NCBI RefSeq assembly: GCF_025821625.1
Contig: NZ_JACKSH010000221.1
Coordinates: 1-47,398, forward strand
Direction: 5' to 3'
Origin: Mycolicibacterium pyrenivorans
GTDB taxonomy: Bacteria > Actinomycetota > Actinomycetes > Mycobacteriales > Mycobacteriaceae
Length of the DNA: 47,398 nucleotides
This document shows positions 1 through 7,534 of the stretch, piece after piece. The first letter of the stretch is position 1, and each line of letters begins with the position of its first letter. The position numbers and the translations under genes are program-made. Under the pieces are notes generated by a model. The model ran no database searches, had not been told where the DNA came from, and saw nothing but the letters and a program-made list of their open reading frames with translations.

Positions 1-4
1 CAGC

Positions 5-50
5 GTGCACACAGATCACGCAAATCACCTCGAACGCGATCTATGTGCAC
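5..50. repeat. Imperfect inverted repeat downstream of fadE34
   Basis: Arms 5-16 (GTGCACACAGAT) and 39-50 (ATCTATGTGCAC) are reverse complements at 11 of 12 positions, around a 22-nt loop. The repeat lies 70 nt past the fadE34 stop and no gene was found in 1-119. It could be a transcription terminator or a protein-binding site. There is no U-tract, so neither reading is secure. Confidence 0.35.
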
Positions 51-93
51 ATTCGACGCCCCGACCCCCTCGAAGCGTTACTGACCCACGCTC

Positions 94-135
94 CTAGCTC
101 AGCGCGGCGTTCAACTAGCTCAGCGCGGCAGGCCC
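94..135. repeat. Short tandem duplication at fadE34 stop
   Basis: CTAGCTCAGCGCGGC occurs at 94-108 and again at 115-129, giving a 21-nt period. The second copy contains the fadE34 stop codon and last codons, and the first lies just beyond the stop. This looks like a small local duplication of the gene's 3' end. Confidence 0.6.
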
Positions 136-2279
136 AGCAACCGCTCCCCCGCCATGGTCAGCAGGATCTGCTCGGTGCCGCCCGCGATCGTCAGGCAGCG
201 GGTGTTGAGGAAGTCGTGCACCTGCTGGTTCTCGACCGCGCCTGCGCCCTCGGACAGGTCCATCCGGAACTCGGCGAGGGCCTGCCGGTAACGCACGCCG
301 ATGAGCTTGCGCGCGCTGGCCTGCGGGCCGGGATCCTGGCCGACGACGGCGAGCTGGGCGATGCGCTGGTCGAGCAGCGAGCCCACCTGCGCAGTGACGA
401 TCAACGTCCCGAGCCGATCTTGTTGGGCGCCATCGAATTCCAGCTCGGCGACGACACGCAGCAGCTCTTCCATCGGGTTGCCCAGCGCGGTGCCCTGAGC
501 CATCGCGACGCGCTCGTTGGCCAGCGTGGTGCGCGCCAACCGCCAGCCGTCGTTGACCTGGCCGACCACCATCTCGTCGGGCACGAACACGTCGTCGAAG
601 AACACCTCGTTGAAAAGTTCGTCGCCGGTGATCTCACGCAGCGGCCGAATCACGATGCCCGGTGACTTCATGTCGATCAGGAAATAGGTGATGCCCTTGT
701 GCTTCGGGGCATCCGGGTCGGTCCGGGCCAGGCAGACACCCCAGTGCGCCTTCTGCGCAGCCGACGTCCACACCTTCTGCCCGGTGAGCTTCCAACCGGA
801 GACCTTGGCGCCGCTCGCGTTCGCGCCCTCGGCCCGAACGGCTTTGGTGCGCAGCGCGGCGAGATCCGATCCCGCGCCGGGCTCGCTGAACAGCTGGCAC
901 CAGGTCAACTCGCCCCGCAACGTCGCGGGCACGAACTGCTCGACCTGCTGCGGGCTGCCGTGTTCGAGGATCGTCGGCACCGCCCACCAGCCGATCACCA
1001 GGTCGGGGCGCGCGACGCCGGCGGCCGCCAGTTCCTGGTCGATCAGCAGCTGCTCGGCCGGGCCCGCGGCCCGCCCGTAGGGCCGCGGCCAGTGCGGTGC
1101 CAGCAGGCCGGTCTCGGCGAGCGCGATCTGGCGCTTCTCCTCGGCTGTTGCGGCGACTTCGGCCACCGCGGAAGCGATCTCGGGACGCAGGTCGGCCACC
1201 GAGGCCAGGTCGATCTGCAATGCCCTGCGGACGCCCTGCTGTGTCAGGGCCGCCACCCGCCGAAGCCATCGCGAGCGGCCGCCGAGGAACTGCGCGATGC
1301 CGTATGCGCGCCGCAGATAGAGGTGCGCATCGTGCTCCCAGGTGATCCCGATCCCGCCGAGCACCTGGATGCAGTCCTTGGCATTCGCCTTGGCGGCCTC
1401 GATTCCCACCGACGCCGCGAGCGCCGCGGCGATCGAGAGCTGGTCGTCGTCGTCTTCACCCGCGGCACGGGCGGCGTCCGCGGCCGCAACGGATACCTGC
1501 TCGGAACGCAGCAGCATCTCGGCGCACATGTGCTTGATCGCCTGGAAACTGCCGATCGGTTTGCCGAACTGTTCACGGACCTTCGCGTACTCGGTCGCGG
1601 TCTCGAGCAGCCAGCGGGCCAACCCCGCCGCCTCGGCGGCCAGGACCGTCGCCGCCAGATCGACGACGCGCTGCGCGGGCATCGTCACCTCCTCGGCGGC
1701 TGCGCCGTCGAACACCACCCGCGCCAGCGGGCGGGAGAAATCGGTGGCCTTCAGCGGCTCCACGGTCACCCCGCCCGCGGCGGCGTCAACCAGCAACCAG
1801 TGCTGACCGGCCGGCACCAGCAACACCCCTGCGGAGTCCGCGCCGAGCACGTAGGGCGCGCTCCCCGACACGCGGCCGTCGGCGTAGGACAGCTCGGCGG
1901 TCAACGTGATCCCGGCGGTGCGCTCACCCGACGCCAGGGCCTCGAGCAACTCGACGTGGGAGCCGTCCAGCACGAGGGTGGCCAGCGCCGTCGTCGCCAC
2001 TGGGCCCGGCACCAACGCCGCCGCCGCTTCGTCGACCATCGCGCAGAGGTCGGCCACCGTGCCGTCGGCGCCGCCGTGCTCCTCAGGCAGCGCCACCCCG
2101 AAGATCCCTAGTTGCGCCAGACCCGTGTAGGGAGCCCGCCACCCGGCCGGGTCCCCCTGCTCCACGTCGCGCGCTGCGTCCACCGCGCCGGACCCGGAGG
2201 CCCAGCTCCGGACCAGTTCGCGCGCGGCGGACTGCTCATCGGTGATGGTCGCCGAGGTTTTCAATGATTGGGCCGACAC
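120..2279 (-). CDS. fadE34: Two-domain acyl-CoA dehydrogenase FadE34 (ChsE3), cholesterol side-chain oxidation
   Basis: The 719-residue protein contains two acyl-CoA dehydrogenase modules in tandem, as in M. tuberculosis FadE34 (about 711 aa). The first module carries REQFGKPIGSFQAIKH near residues 240-255 and LGGIGITWEHD near 310. The second carries LTGQKVWTSAA and ends in AGGTEQILLTMAGERLLGLP. FadE34 uses FAD to dehydrogenate steroid CoA thioesters with a shortened, five-carbon side chain during cholesterol side-chain beta-oxidation. The gene is divergent from kstR, and a KstR operator sits 42 nt upstream of its start. Context and sequence agree, so the family call is firm; the exact substrate is inferred from the M. 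tuberculosis enzyme. Confidence 0.93.
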   Translation of the reverse strand: MSAQSLKTSATITDEQSAARELVRSWASGSGAVDAARDVEQGDPAGWRAPYTGLAQLGIFGVALPEEHGGADGTVADLCAMVDEAAAALVPGPVATTALATLVLDGSHVELLEALASGERTAGITLTAELSYADGRVSGSAPYVLGADSAGVLLVPAGQHWLLVDAAAGGVTVEPLKATDFSRPLARVVFDGAAAEEVTMPAQRVVDLAATVLAAEAAGLARWLLETATEYAKVREQFGKPIGSFQAIKHMCAEMLLRSEQVSVAAADAARAAGEDDDDQLSIAAALAASVGIEAAKANAKDCIQVLGGIGITWEHDAHLYLRRAYGIAQFLGGRSRWLRRVAALTQQGVRRALQIDLASVADLRPEIASAVAEVAATAEEKRQIALAETGLLAPHWPRPYGRAAGPAEQLLIDQELAAAGVARPDLVIGWWAVPTILEHGSPQQVEQFVPATLRGELTWCQLFSEPGAGSDLAALRTKAVRAEGANASGAKVSGWKLTGQKVWTSAAQKAHWGVCLARTDPDAPKHKGITYFLIDMKSPGIVIRPLREITGDELFNEVFFDDVFVPDEMVVGQVNDGWRLARTTLANERVAMAQGTALGNPMEELLRVVAELEFDGAQQDRLGTLIVTAQVGSLLDQRIAQLAVVGQDPGPQASARKLIGVRYRQALAEFRMDLSEGAGAVENQQVHDFLNTRCLTIAGGTEQILLTMAGERLLGLPR

Positions 2280-2320
2280 CAGGACTCCTAGCGTTTGGGC
2301 GAGAAGACCGTGCTTCCCAC

Positions 2321-2334
2321 TAGAACGTGTTCTA
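2321..2334. promoter_or_regulatory. KstR operator
   Basis: TAGAACGTGTTCTA fits the published KstR consensus TnnAACnnGTTnnA exactly, with perfect 6-nt arms around a 2-nt centre. It lies in the 196-nt divergent region between fadE34 and kstR. It should repress both until a CoA-thioester cholesterol catabolite binds KstR. Confidence 0.92.
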
Positions 2335-2475
2335 ATAGTGCCAGCGTTGGACCGTCAAGTCGACCGCCATCGCAGCAGGGCACGCCGGGGTCTGCAGGGC
2401 ACAGAGGTGAGAAATTCGAGACCGGCATGCGTATCGTTTTCAGCGTGACCGCATCACGAAGGAGTCGCTCGTCGC

Positions 2476-3183
2476 ATGTCCGGGACGTCTGAGCTGTCAG
2501 CCGCGAACTCACCGACACCTGCGCGCGGCACCGGGTCCACCGATCCCGAGTCCCGACCGCGTCGGGTGATGAACGTGTCGGTGCTGGCCGAGTCCGAACT
2601 GGGATCCGAGGCGCAGCGCGAGCGACGCAAGCGCATCCTGGACGCCACCCTCGCGATCGCGTCCAAGGGCGGCTACGAAGCCGTCCAGATGCGGGCCGTG
2701 GCCGAACGTGCCGACGTCGCGGTGGGAACCCTGTACCGGTACTTCCCGTCGAAGGTCCACCTGCTGGTGTCCGCGCTGGGCCGCGAGTTCGAGCGCATCG
2801 ACGCCAAGACCGACCGGGCCGCGCTGTCGGCGGGCGCCACCGCCTATCAGCGGCTCAACATCATGGTCGGCAAGCTCAACCGGGCGATGCAGCGCAACCC
2901 GCTGCTCACCGAGGCGATGACGCGCGCGTTCGTCTTCGCCGACGCGTCGGCCGCCGGCGAGGTGGACCACGTCGGCAAGCTGATGGACTCGATGTTCGCC
3001 CGCGCGATGAGCGACGGAGAGCCCACCGAGGACCAGTACCACATCGCCCGGGTGATCTCCGACGTGTGGCTTTCCAACCTGCTGGCCTGGCTGACGCGGC
3101 GGGCCTCGGCCACCGATGTCGCCAAGCGGCTCGACCTGGCCGTGCGGTTGCTCATCGGAGACGGCGACGAGCCTAAGATCTAG
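2476..3183 (+). CDS. kstR: TetR-family repressor KstR of cholesterol catabolism
   Basis: From VLAESELGSEAQRER onwards the protein follows M. tuberculosis KstR almost residue for residue: helix-turn-helix VAERADVAVGTLYRYFPSK, then the ligand-binding domain with QRNPLLTEAMTRAF and YHIARVISDVWLSNLLAWL. KstR represses the large cholesterol-degradation regulon and is released by 3-oxo-cholestenoyl-type CoA esters. The start at 2476 has an AAGGAG 11 nt upstream and adds about 34 residues to the M. tuberculosis version. An internal ATG at 2569 would give the shorter protein and is a fair alternative. The operator at 2321-2334 implies autoregulation. Confidence 0.95.
   Translation: MSGTSELSAANSPTPARGTGSTDPESRPRRVMNVSVLAESELGSEAQRERRKRILDATLAIASKGGYEAVQMRAVAERADVAVGTLYRYFPSKVHLLVSALGREFERIDAKTDRAALSAGATAYQRLNIMVGKLNRAMQRNPLLTEAMTRAFVFADASAAGEVDHVGKLMDSMFARAMSDGEPTEDQYHIARVISDVWLSNLLAWLTRRASATDVAKRLDLAVRLLIGDGDEPKI
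3174..3179 (+). promoter_or_regulatory. Leaderless -10 element for otsB
   Basis: TAAGAT is followed by exactly 7 nt and then the GTG start of otsB, the standard leaderless spacing in mycobacteria. It lies in the last codons of kstR, so otsB could be transcribed independently of the KstR-controlled promoter. Confidence 0.5.
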
Positions 3184-3186
3184 CCC

Positions 3187-3939
3187 GTGGGCCTGCCGCC
3201 GGAGTTGTCGACCGCTCTCGATCTGGCGGCCACCGTTCCGCGACTGCTGGTCACCTCCGACTTCGACGGCACGCTGGCACCCATCGTCAACAACCCGGCC
3301 GACGCCCGGCCGTTGCCGGAGGCCGGGCGGGCACTCGCCGAGCTCGCCGAACTGCCGTCGACCGCCGCCGCACTGATCTCCGGGCGTGCGCTGCGTGACC
3401 TGCGGGTGTTGTCGTCGATGCCCTCGACGGTGCACCTTGTCGGCAGCCACGGCGCCGAGTTCGCGTCGGGGTTCGCCCACGACATCGACCTGGAGCTGTT
3501 GCAGGCGATCACCGACACCCTGCACTCGATCGCGTCGGGCAAGCCGGGGGTGACCGTGGAGACGAAGCCCGCCAGCGTCGCGTTGCACGTGCGCAACGCC
3601 ACTGCCGCCGACGGTGAGTCCGCGCTGCGGGAGGCACGCTCGGCCTCCGAGACCTGGGACGCCCATACCACCGCGGGTAAGGCCGTCCTCGAGTTCGCGG
3701 TGATCTCGACCGACAAGGGCGAGGCAATCGACATCCTGCGCGAGCGCCACGAGGCGTCGGCGGTGGTGTTCTTCGGCGACGACGTCACCGACGAGAAGGC
3801 GTTCCGGCGCCTGCGCGAGGGCGACGTCGGGGTCAAGGTGGGGCCCGGCGACACGCTGGCCGGCTTCCGCATCGACGCGCCGGACGACGTCGCTTCGGCG
3901 TTGAGCTACCTGCTCGACGTGCGGCGGACATTCGGCTGA
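3187..3939 (+). CDS. otsB: Trehalose-6-phosphate phosphatase (OtsB), HAD family
   Basis: The 250-residue HAD-superfamily protein has the nucleophile motif SDFDGTLAPI near residues 24-33, LISGRALRDL near 65, and the acidic GDDVTDEKAF motif near 198. It should dephosphorylate trehalose-6-phosphate to trehalose in the cytoplasm. M. tuberculosis OtsB2 is much longer (about 391 aa), so this is the compact form without the N-terminal extension. The GTG start lies 3 nt after the kstR stop. Nothing links trehalose to sterols directly, so the pairing may be positional only. A second otsB elsewhere in the genome is likely. Confidence 0.85.
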   Translation: MGLPPELSTALDLAATVPRLLVTSDFDGTLAPIVNNPADARPLPEAGRALAELAELPSTAAALISGRALRDLRVLSSMPSTVHLVGSHGAEFASGFAHDIDLELLQAITDTLHSIASGKPGVTVETKPASVALHVRNATAADGESALREARSASETWDAHTTAGKAVLEFAVISTDKGEAIDILRERHEASAVVFFGDDVTDEKAFRRLREGDVGVKVGPGDTLAGFRIDAPDDVASALSYLLDVRRTFG

Positions 3940-4006
3940 CCCCGGCGGTTTGTCAGATCGGCAACTCCTCTTGGCGTCGCGCGAGTCGTCGTTCAAGCTG
4001 ATGGTC

Positions 4007-4544
4007 ATGGCAGATTCTGCAGATGTGGCCGGCGCTCTGGCCGCCGAATGGGATGAGCGGTACACCTCACTCGGCGCCAAGATCCCCGACGGCAGGCCCA
4101 ACCAGGTGCTGATCACTGCGGCGCGCGATCTCACACCCAGTCGGGCGCTCGAAATCGGCTGCGGCACAGGGGGTGACGCCATCTGGCTTGCCGGCCAGGG
4201 CTGGAAGGTGACGGCGCTGGACGTGTCACAGGTGGTGCTCGACCGCGCGGCCCGGGCAGGTCGGCAAGCCGGTGTCCACGTGGAGTGGGTGTGTGCCCGA
4301 CTCGAGGACGCGCCATTGCCCGCCGGCGGCTTCGACCTGGTGGCCGCACACTACCCCCGCGCTGCGTCACTCGCCTGGGCGCGACGCGCAGCGGGCACTT
4401 CTCGCGGCCGTTGCGCCCGGGGGCACGCTGCTCGTCGTGCACCACGCCGACGTGGACGCGGAGAAGGCGAAGTCATTCGGGTTCGACATCACCGACTACC
4501 TCAGCCACGACGACGTGCTGCTCGCGTCACGCAGGCGGGCCTGA
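4007..4544 (+). pseudogene. Class I SAM-dependent methyltransferase remnant (frameshifted, C-terminally shortened)
   Basis: The first frame encodes a Rossmann methyltransferase: ALEIGCGTGGDAIWLAGQGW (motif I), VTALDVSQ (motif II) and GGFDLVAAHYP. The protein then loses sense at a C5 run (4354-4358). Removing one C restores YPALRHSP, then APGGTLLVVHHADVD and FGFDITDYLSHDDV in the other frame. Even so, the repaired protein stops at 4544 with about 178 residues, short for this family, and its end overlaps the convergent LacI gene by 18 nt. The C-terminal strand pair typical of the fold is missing. Either this is a decaying gene or the C-run count is wrong. No substrate can be inferred. Confidence 0.7.
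4354..4358 (+). other. Frameshift point in methyltransferase (C5 run)
   Basis: One C too many in CTACCCCCGC. Reading it as four C gives the continuous sequence HYPALRHSPGRDAQRALLAA, which fits the family. Confidence 0.6.
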
Positions 4545-5627
4545 CGTCCGGCCCCGAACCACCTCGGTCTCGAGCACCTCGATGACCGGCAGACCCGAAC
4601 GCGGCGGGTGGTGCAGCAGTTCGCCTGCGCGGCGCCCCTTCTCGACGCTGGGCTGCACCACGGTGGTCAAGCCGCGCTGCAGCGCGTCGGGCACGCCGTC
4701 GAAACCGGTCACCGTCATCTGCCCGGGCACATAGATTCCCCGGGCACGCAGATGGTCCATCGCGGACAGCGCGAGGACGTCGGCCGTGCACATCAACGCG
4801 GTGATCCGGGGATTGGCCTCCAGCGCGATGTCGGCACCCGCACCGCCCGACGTGCTCAGATGTTCGTAGCTCTCGACCACGGTCAGCGACTCCGGGTCGA
4901 GACCCGCGGCCGACATCGCGTCGTGCACGCCCCGGATCCGCTCGCTCTGGACGTGGAAGTGCGGGGTCTGCACCCGCTCCGGGTCGGCCACCGCCGGTTC
5001 GGGTCCACCGTGCGGCCAGTCGCGGCCGAGGCGCATCGTCAGCAGTCCGATCTCCCGGTGACCGAGTTCCACAACATGTTCGGCGAGGCTGCGCATCGCC
5101 GCGCGGTCGTCGATGCACACCCGCGATACGCCGGGAACGTCCTTGGGCTGGTCCACCACGACGACGGGCAGATGCCGTTGCAGCACCGCGGGCAGATAGG
5201 GGTCGTCGTCGGAGGCCGAGTACACCACGAACCCGTCCACCCCGGCCGCCAGGACGGCCGCAGATCCGTCGGAGACGCTGCGATTGGGACCGACCGCGAC
5301 CAGGAGCAGGCCCTGACCGGCCGCTTCACACGATTCGGCAAGGCCCGCAACAAAATCCAGTGCCGCGGGATCGCTGAAGGAGTAGTTCAGCGGCTCGGTG
5401 ATCACCAGCCCCACCGCGCCCGCCTTGCGGGTGCGCAGCGAACGGGCCACGGGGTCCGGGCCCGGGTAGCCGAGCCGCTTGGCGGTGGACAGCACGCGCT
5501 CACGAAGCTCGGCCGACAACTGATCGGGCCGGTTGTAGGCGTTGGAGACGGTGGTCCGCGAAACCTTGAGCTCGGCGGCGAGCGAGGCCAGGGTCGCCCG
5601 CCGCCGCGGCGTCGGGCTTCTTGACAT
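4527..5627 (-). CDS. LacI-family transcriptional regulator
   Basis: The N-terminal LacI helix-turn-helix is clear: TLASLAAELKVSRTTVSNAY, then RPDQLSAELRERVL and the hinge-helix region RLGYPGPDPVARSLRT. A periplasmic-binding-protein-like effector domain follows, with GAVGLVITEPLNYSF, VDGFVVYSASDDD and TALMCTADVLALSAM. It is the counterpart of M. tuberculosis Rv3575c. The start at 5627 (MSRSPTPRRR) is chosen because the HTH begins about 10 residues later; an in-frame upstream extension to 5684 is GC-rich noise. It is divergent from znuA, so it may bind the shared 104-nt intergenic region, but its effector (probably a sugar) is unknown. Confidence 0.85.
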   Translation of the reverse strand: MSRSPTPRRRATLASLAAELKVSRTTVSNAYNRPDQLSAELRERVLSTAKRLGYPGPDPVARSLRTRKAGAVGLVITEPLNYSFSDPAALDFVAGLAESCEAAGQGLLLVAVGPNRSVSDGSAAVLAAGVDGFVVYSASDDDPYLPAVLQRHLPVVVVDQPKDVPGVSRVCIDDRAAMRSLAEHVVELGHREIGLLTMRLGRDWPHGGPEPAVADPERVQTPHFHVQSERIRGVHDAMSAAGLDPESLTVVESYEHLSTSGGAGADIALEANPRITALMCTADVLALSAMDHLRARGIYVPGQMTVTGFDGVPDALQRGLTTVVQPSVEKGRRAGELLHHPPRSGLPVIEVLETEVVRGRTSGPPA

Positions 5628-5697
5628 GCCAATTGACGTTAGTGGATGGGGTGGCCCCGGACCGCGAGGCACAGCACCCCGCATGGGCTATAGTTAT

Positions 5698-5712
5698 TGG
5701 AAACGGTTTTCA
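5698..5712. promoter_or_regulatory. Zur (FurB)-like box upstream of znuACB
   Basis: TGGAAACGGTTTTCA is a near-perfect inverted repeat within the AT-rich stretch TTATTGGAAACGGTTTTCAT. This resembles the mycobacterial Zur box (TGAAAAnnnTTTTCA type with an ATT flank) and lies 20 nt before the znuA start. Zur-zinc should repress the importer. The alternative is an operator of the adjacent LacI regulator, since such sites also often have AAACG-type centres. Confidence 0.65.
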
Positions 5713-5731
5713 TTTGTATTAGGAGATGTGT

Positions 5732-6640
5732 ATGCGTGCCCTCGTCGCCGCGGGAGCGGCCGCCCTGCTGACGGTCGCTGTCGCCGGTTGCTCACAGGAG
5801 CAGAAAGGCCCCGACAGCGACCAAGCCTCGGTGAACGTTGTGGCCTCCACCGACGTGTGGGGCAGCGTGGCCAGTGCCGTGGCCGGCGGCCATGCGACGG
5901 TGACCTCCATCGTCACGGGGACGGTCGCCGACCCGCACTCCTTCGAGGCCAGCCCCAGTGACGCCGCGAACATCTCCGACGCCTCCCTGGTGGTCTTCAA
6001 CGGCGGCCACTACGACCACTGGGTCGAGGAGGTCCTCGCGAGCAACCCCGATGTGCCGACGGTCGACGGCTACTCACTGCTGGCGCCCTCGCAGCAGCCC
6101 GCCAACGAGCACGTCTTCTACGACCTCGGCACCGTCAAGGCGGTGGCCGACAGCATCGCCGAGAAGCTCGGCGAGTCCGACGCCGCCCACGCCGCCGACT
6201 ACACCGCCAACGCGGAGCGGTTCGGCCAGGAACTCGACACCATCGCCGCGGCGCAGCGTGCGGTCGGCCAAGCGCACCCCGGAGCATCGGTGGTGTCGAC
6301 CGAGCCCGTCGCCTACTACGCCCTGCGCAACGCCGGAATCACCGACAAGACGCCGGAGACGTTCGCCGACGCCGTAGAGGAGGGCGACGATCCCTCGCCC
6401 GCCGACGTGGCTGCGATGCTCGACCTCGTCAACGACCGCCAGGTGTCGGCTGTCGTGGTCAACACCCAAACCGAAACATCTGCGACCAAACAGATCTCGG
6501 AGGCCGCGCGACAGGCCTCACTGCCGCTCATCGAGGTCACCGAGACGCTTCCAGAGGGCCTCGACTACCTGAGCTGGCAGCGGGCGACGGTCGACGAGAT
6601 CGCGACCCAACTGGATAGCGCGCCGCAGACAAGCCGATAA
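5732..6640 (+). CDS. znuA: Zinc ABC transporter substrate-binding lipoprotein (ZnuA-like)
   Basis: The 302-residue protein starts with a lipoprotein signal peptide ending in the lipobox VAGC, so it should be anchored outside the membrane. The cluster A-I metal-binding fold shows candidate ligands in DPHSFEAS, FNGGHYDHW and NEHVFYDL, and a late NTQTET segment. There is no long His-rich loop as in E. coli ZnuA. The start at 5732 is preferred over the in-frame ATG at 5726 because AGGAG (5721-5725) is 6 nt upstream. It is the first gene of a three-gene importer operon under the Zur-like box. Manganese is a possible alternative substrate, but the operator favours zinc. Confidence 0.85.
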   Translation: MRALVAAGAAALLTVAVAGCSQEQKGPDSDQASVNVVASTDVWGSVASAVAGGHATVTSIVTGTVADPHSFEASPSDAANISDASLVVFNGGHYDHWVEEVLASNPDVPTVDGYSLLAPSQQPANEHVFYDLGTVKAVADSIAEKLGESDAAHAADYTANAERFGQELDTIAAAQRAVGQAHPGASVVSTEPVAYYALRNAGITDKTPETFADAVEEGDDPSPADVAAMLDLVNDRQVSAVVVNTQTETSATKQISEAARQASLPLIEVTETLPEGLDYLSWQRATVDEIATQLDSAPQTSR

Positions 6641-6649
6641 TCGCTCCCT

Positions 6650-7534
6650 GTGCCCCCCAAGCCACGCGATGACCCGGACGAGGTCGTCTCGCTCGACAGT
6701 GCTCGCCTCGCGTTCGGCGAACGCGTCCTGTGGGACGGCCTCGATCTGGTCGTCCGCGCCGGCGAGTTCATCGCCGTGCTCGGCCCCAACGGCACCGGCA
6801 AGACGTCGTTGCTCAAGGTACTGCTCGGGCAGTTGCCGCTGAGCGCGGGCGCCGTCGCCGTCGCGGGCCGGCCGGTCACGTCCGGCAGCGACGACATCGG
6901 CTATGTGCCCCAACACCGGTCCCTCGATCGGGGACTGGCACTGCGGGGCTCGGACCTCGTCGCGCTCGGCTACGACGGACATCGCTGGGGCGTGGCCGGC
7001 TGGGGCCGCGCGGCCCGCAGCACCAAACGCGACGCGGTGCGGCGCGCACTCGCCCAGGTCAACGGCGGGCACCTCGCGCACGTCCCGGTGGGGGTGATGT
7101 CGGGCGGCGAGCAACAGCGCATGCGCGTCGCCCAGGCGCTGGTGACCGACCCGCTGCTGCTGCTCTGCGACGAACCGCTGCTCAACCTCGATCCGGCGAA
7201 TGCCCGTCTGGTCTGCGCACTGATCGACCGGCGCCGCCAGGAGGCCGACACCGCGGTCCTATTCGTCACCCACGAGGTCGATCCGGTCCTGCCGTACGTC
7301 GACCGGGTGCTCTACCTGGTCGACGGGCGCTTCCGGATCGGCACCGTGGAGGAGGTCATGACGTCGGAGACGCTGTCCGAGCTGTACCGCTCCGACATCG
7401 AGGTCGTCAAGATCGGCGGGCGGTACATCGTCGTCGGCGACCAGAGCCAGTACCACCACGACCATTTCGATGACCACGTGCACGACCACGTGCACGACCA
7501 CATCGACGACGCCCGCGGACACGGCCATGACTGA
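6650..7534 (+). CDS. znuC: Zinc ABC transporter ATP-binding protein with His-rich tail (ZnuC-like)
   Basis: The 294-residue ATPase has Walker A GPNGTGKTSLL near residue 45, Q-loop YVPQH, signature MSGGEQQRMRVAQAL, Walker B LLLLCDEPLLNLDP and switch histidine FVTHEVD. The last 30 residues are strikingly rich in His and Asp (QYHHDHFDDHVHDHVHDHID), encoded partly by direct repeats of GACCACGTGCAC at 7472-7501. Such tails can bind zinc and might act as an intracellular sensor or buffer; that is inference. It starts with GTG 9 nt after znuA and overlaps znuB by 8 nt, so co-translation is likely. Confidence 0.88.
   Translation: MPPKPRDDPDEVVSLDSARLAFGERVLWDGLDLVVRAGEFIAVLGPNGTGKTSLLKVLLGQLPLSAGAVAVAGRPVTSGSDDIGYVPQHRSLDRGLALRGSDLVALGYDGHRWGVAGWGRAARSTKRDAVRRALAQVNGGHLAHVPVGVMSGGEQQRMRVAQALVTDPLLLLCDEPLLNLDPANARLVCALIDRRRQEADTAVLFVTHEVDPVLPYVDRVLYLVDGRFRIGTVEEVMTSETLSELYRSDIEVVKIGGRYIVVGDQSQYHHDHFDDHVHDHVHDHIDDARGHGHD

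Noticed and set aside
2509..4182. 557-codon minus-strand frame opposite kstR and otsB
   Set aside because: Low-complexity Gln/His/Arg composition and no motifs, and both opposite-strand genes are well supported.
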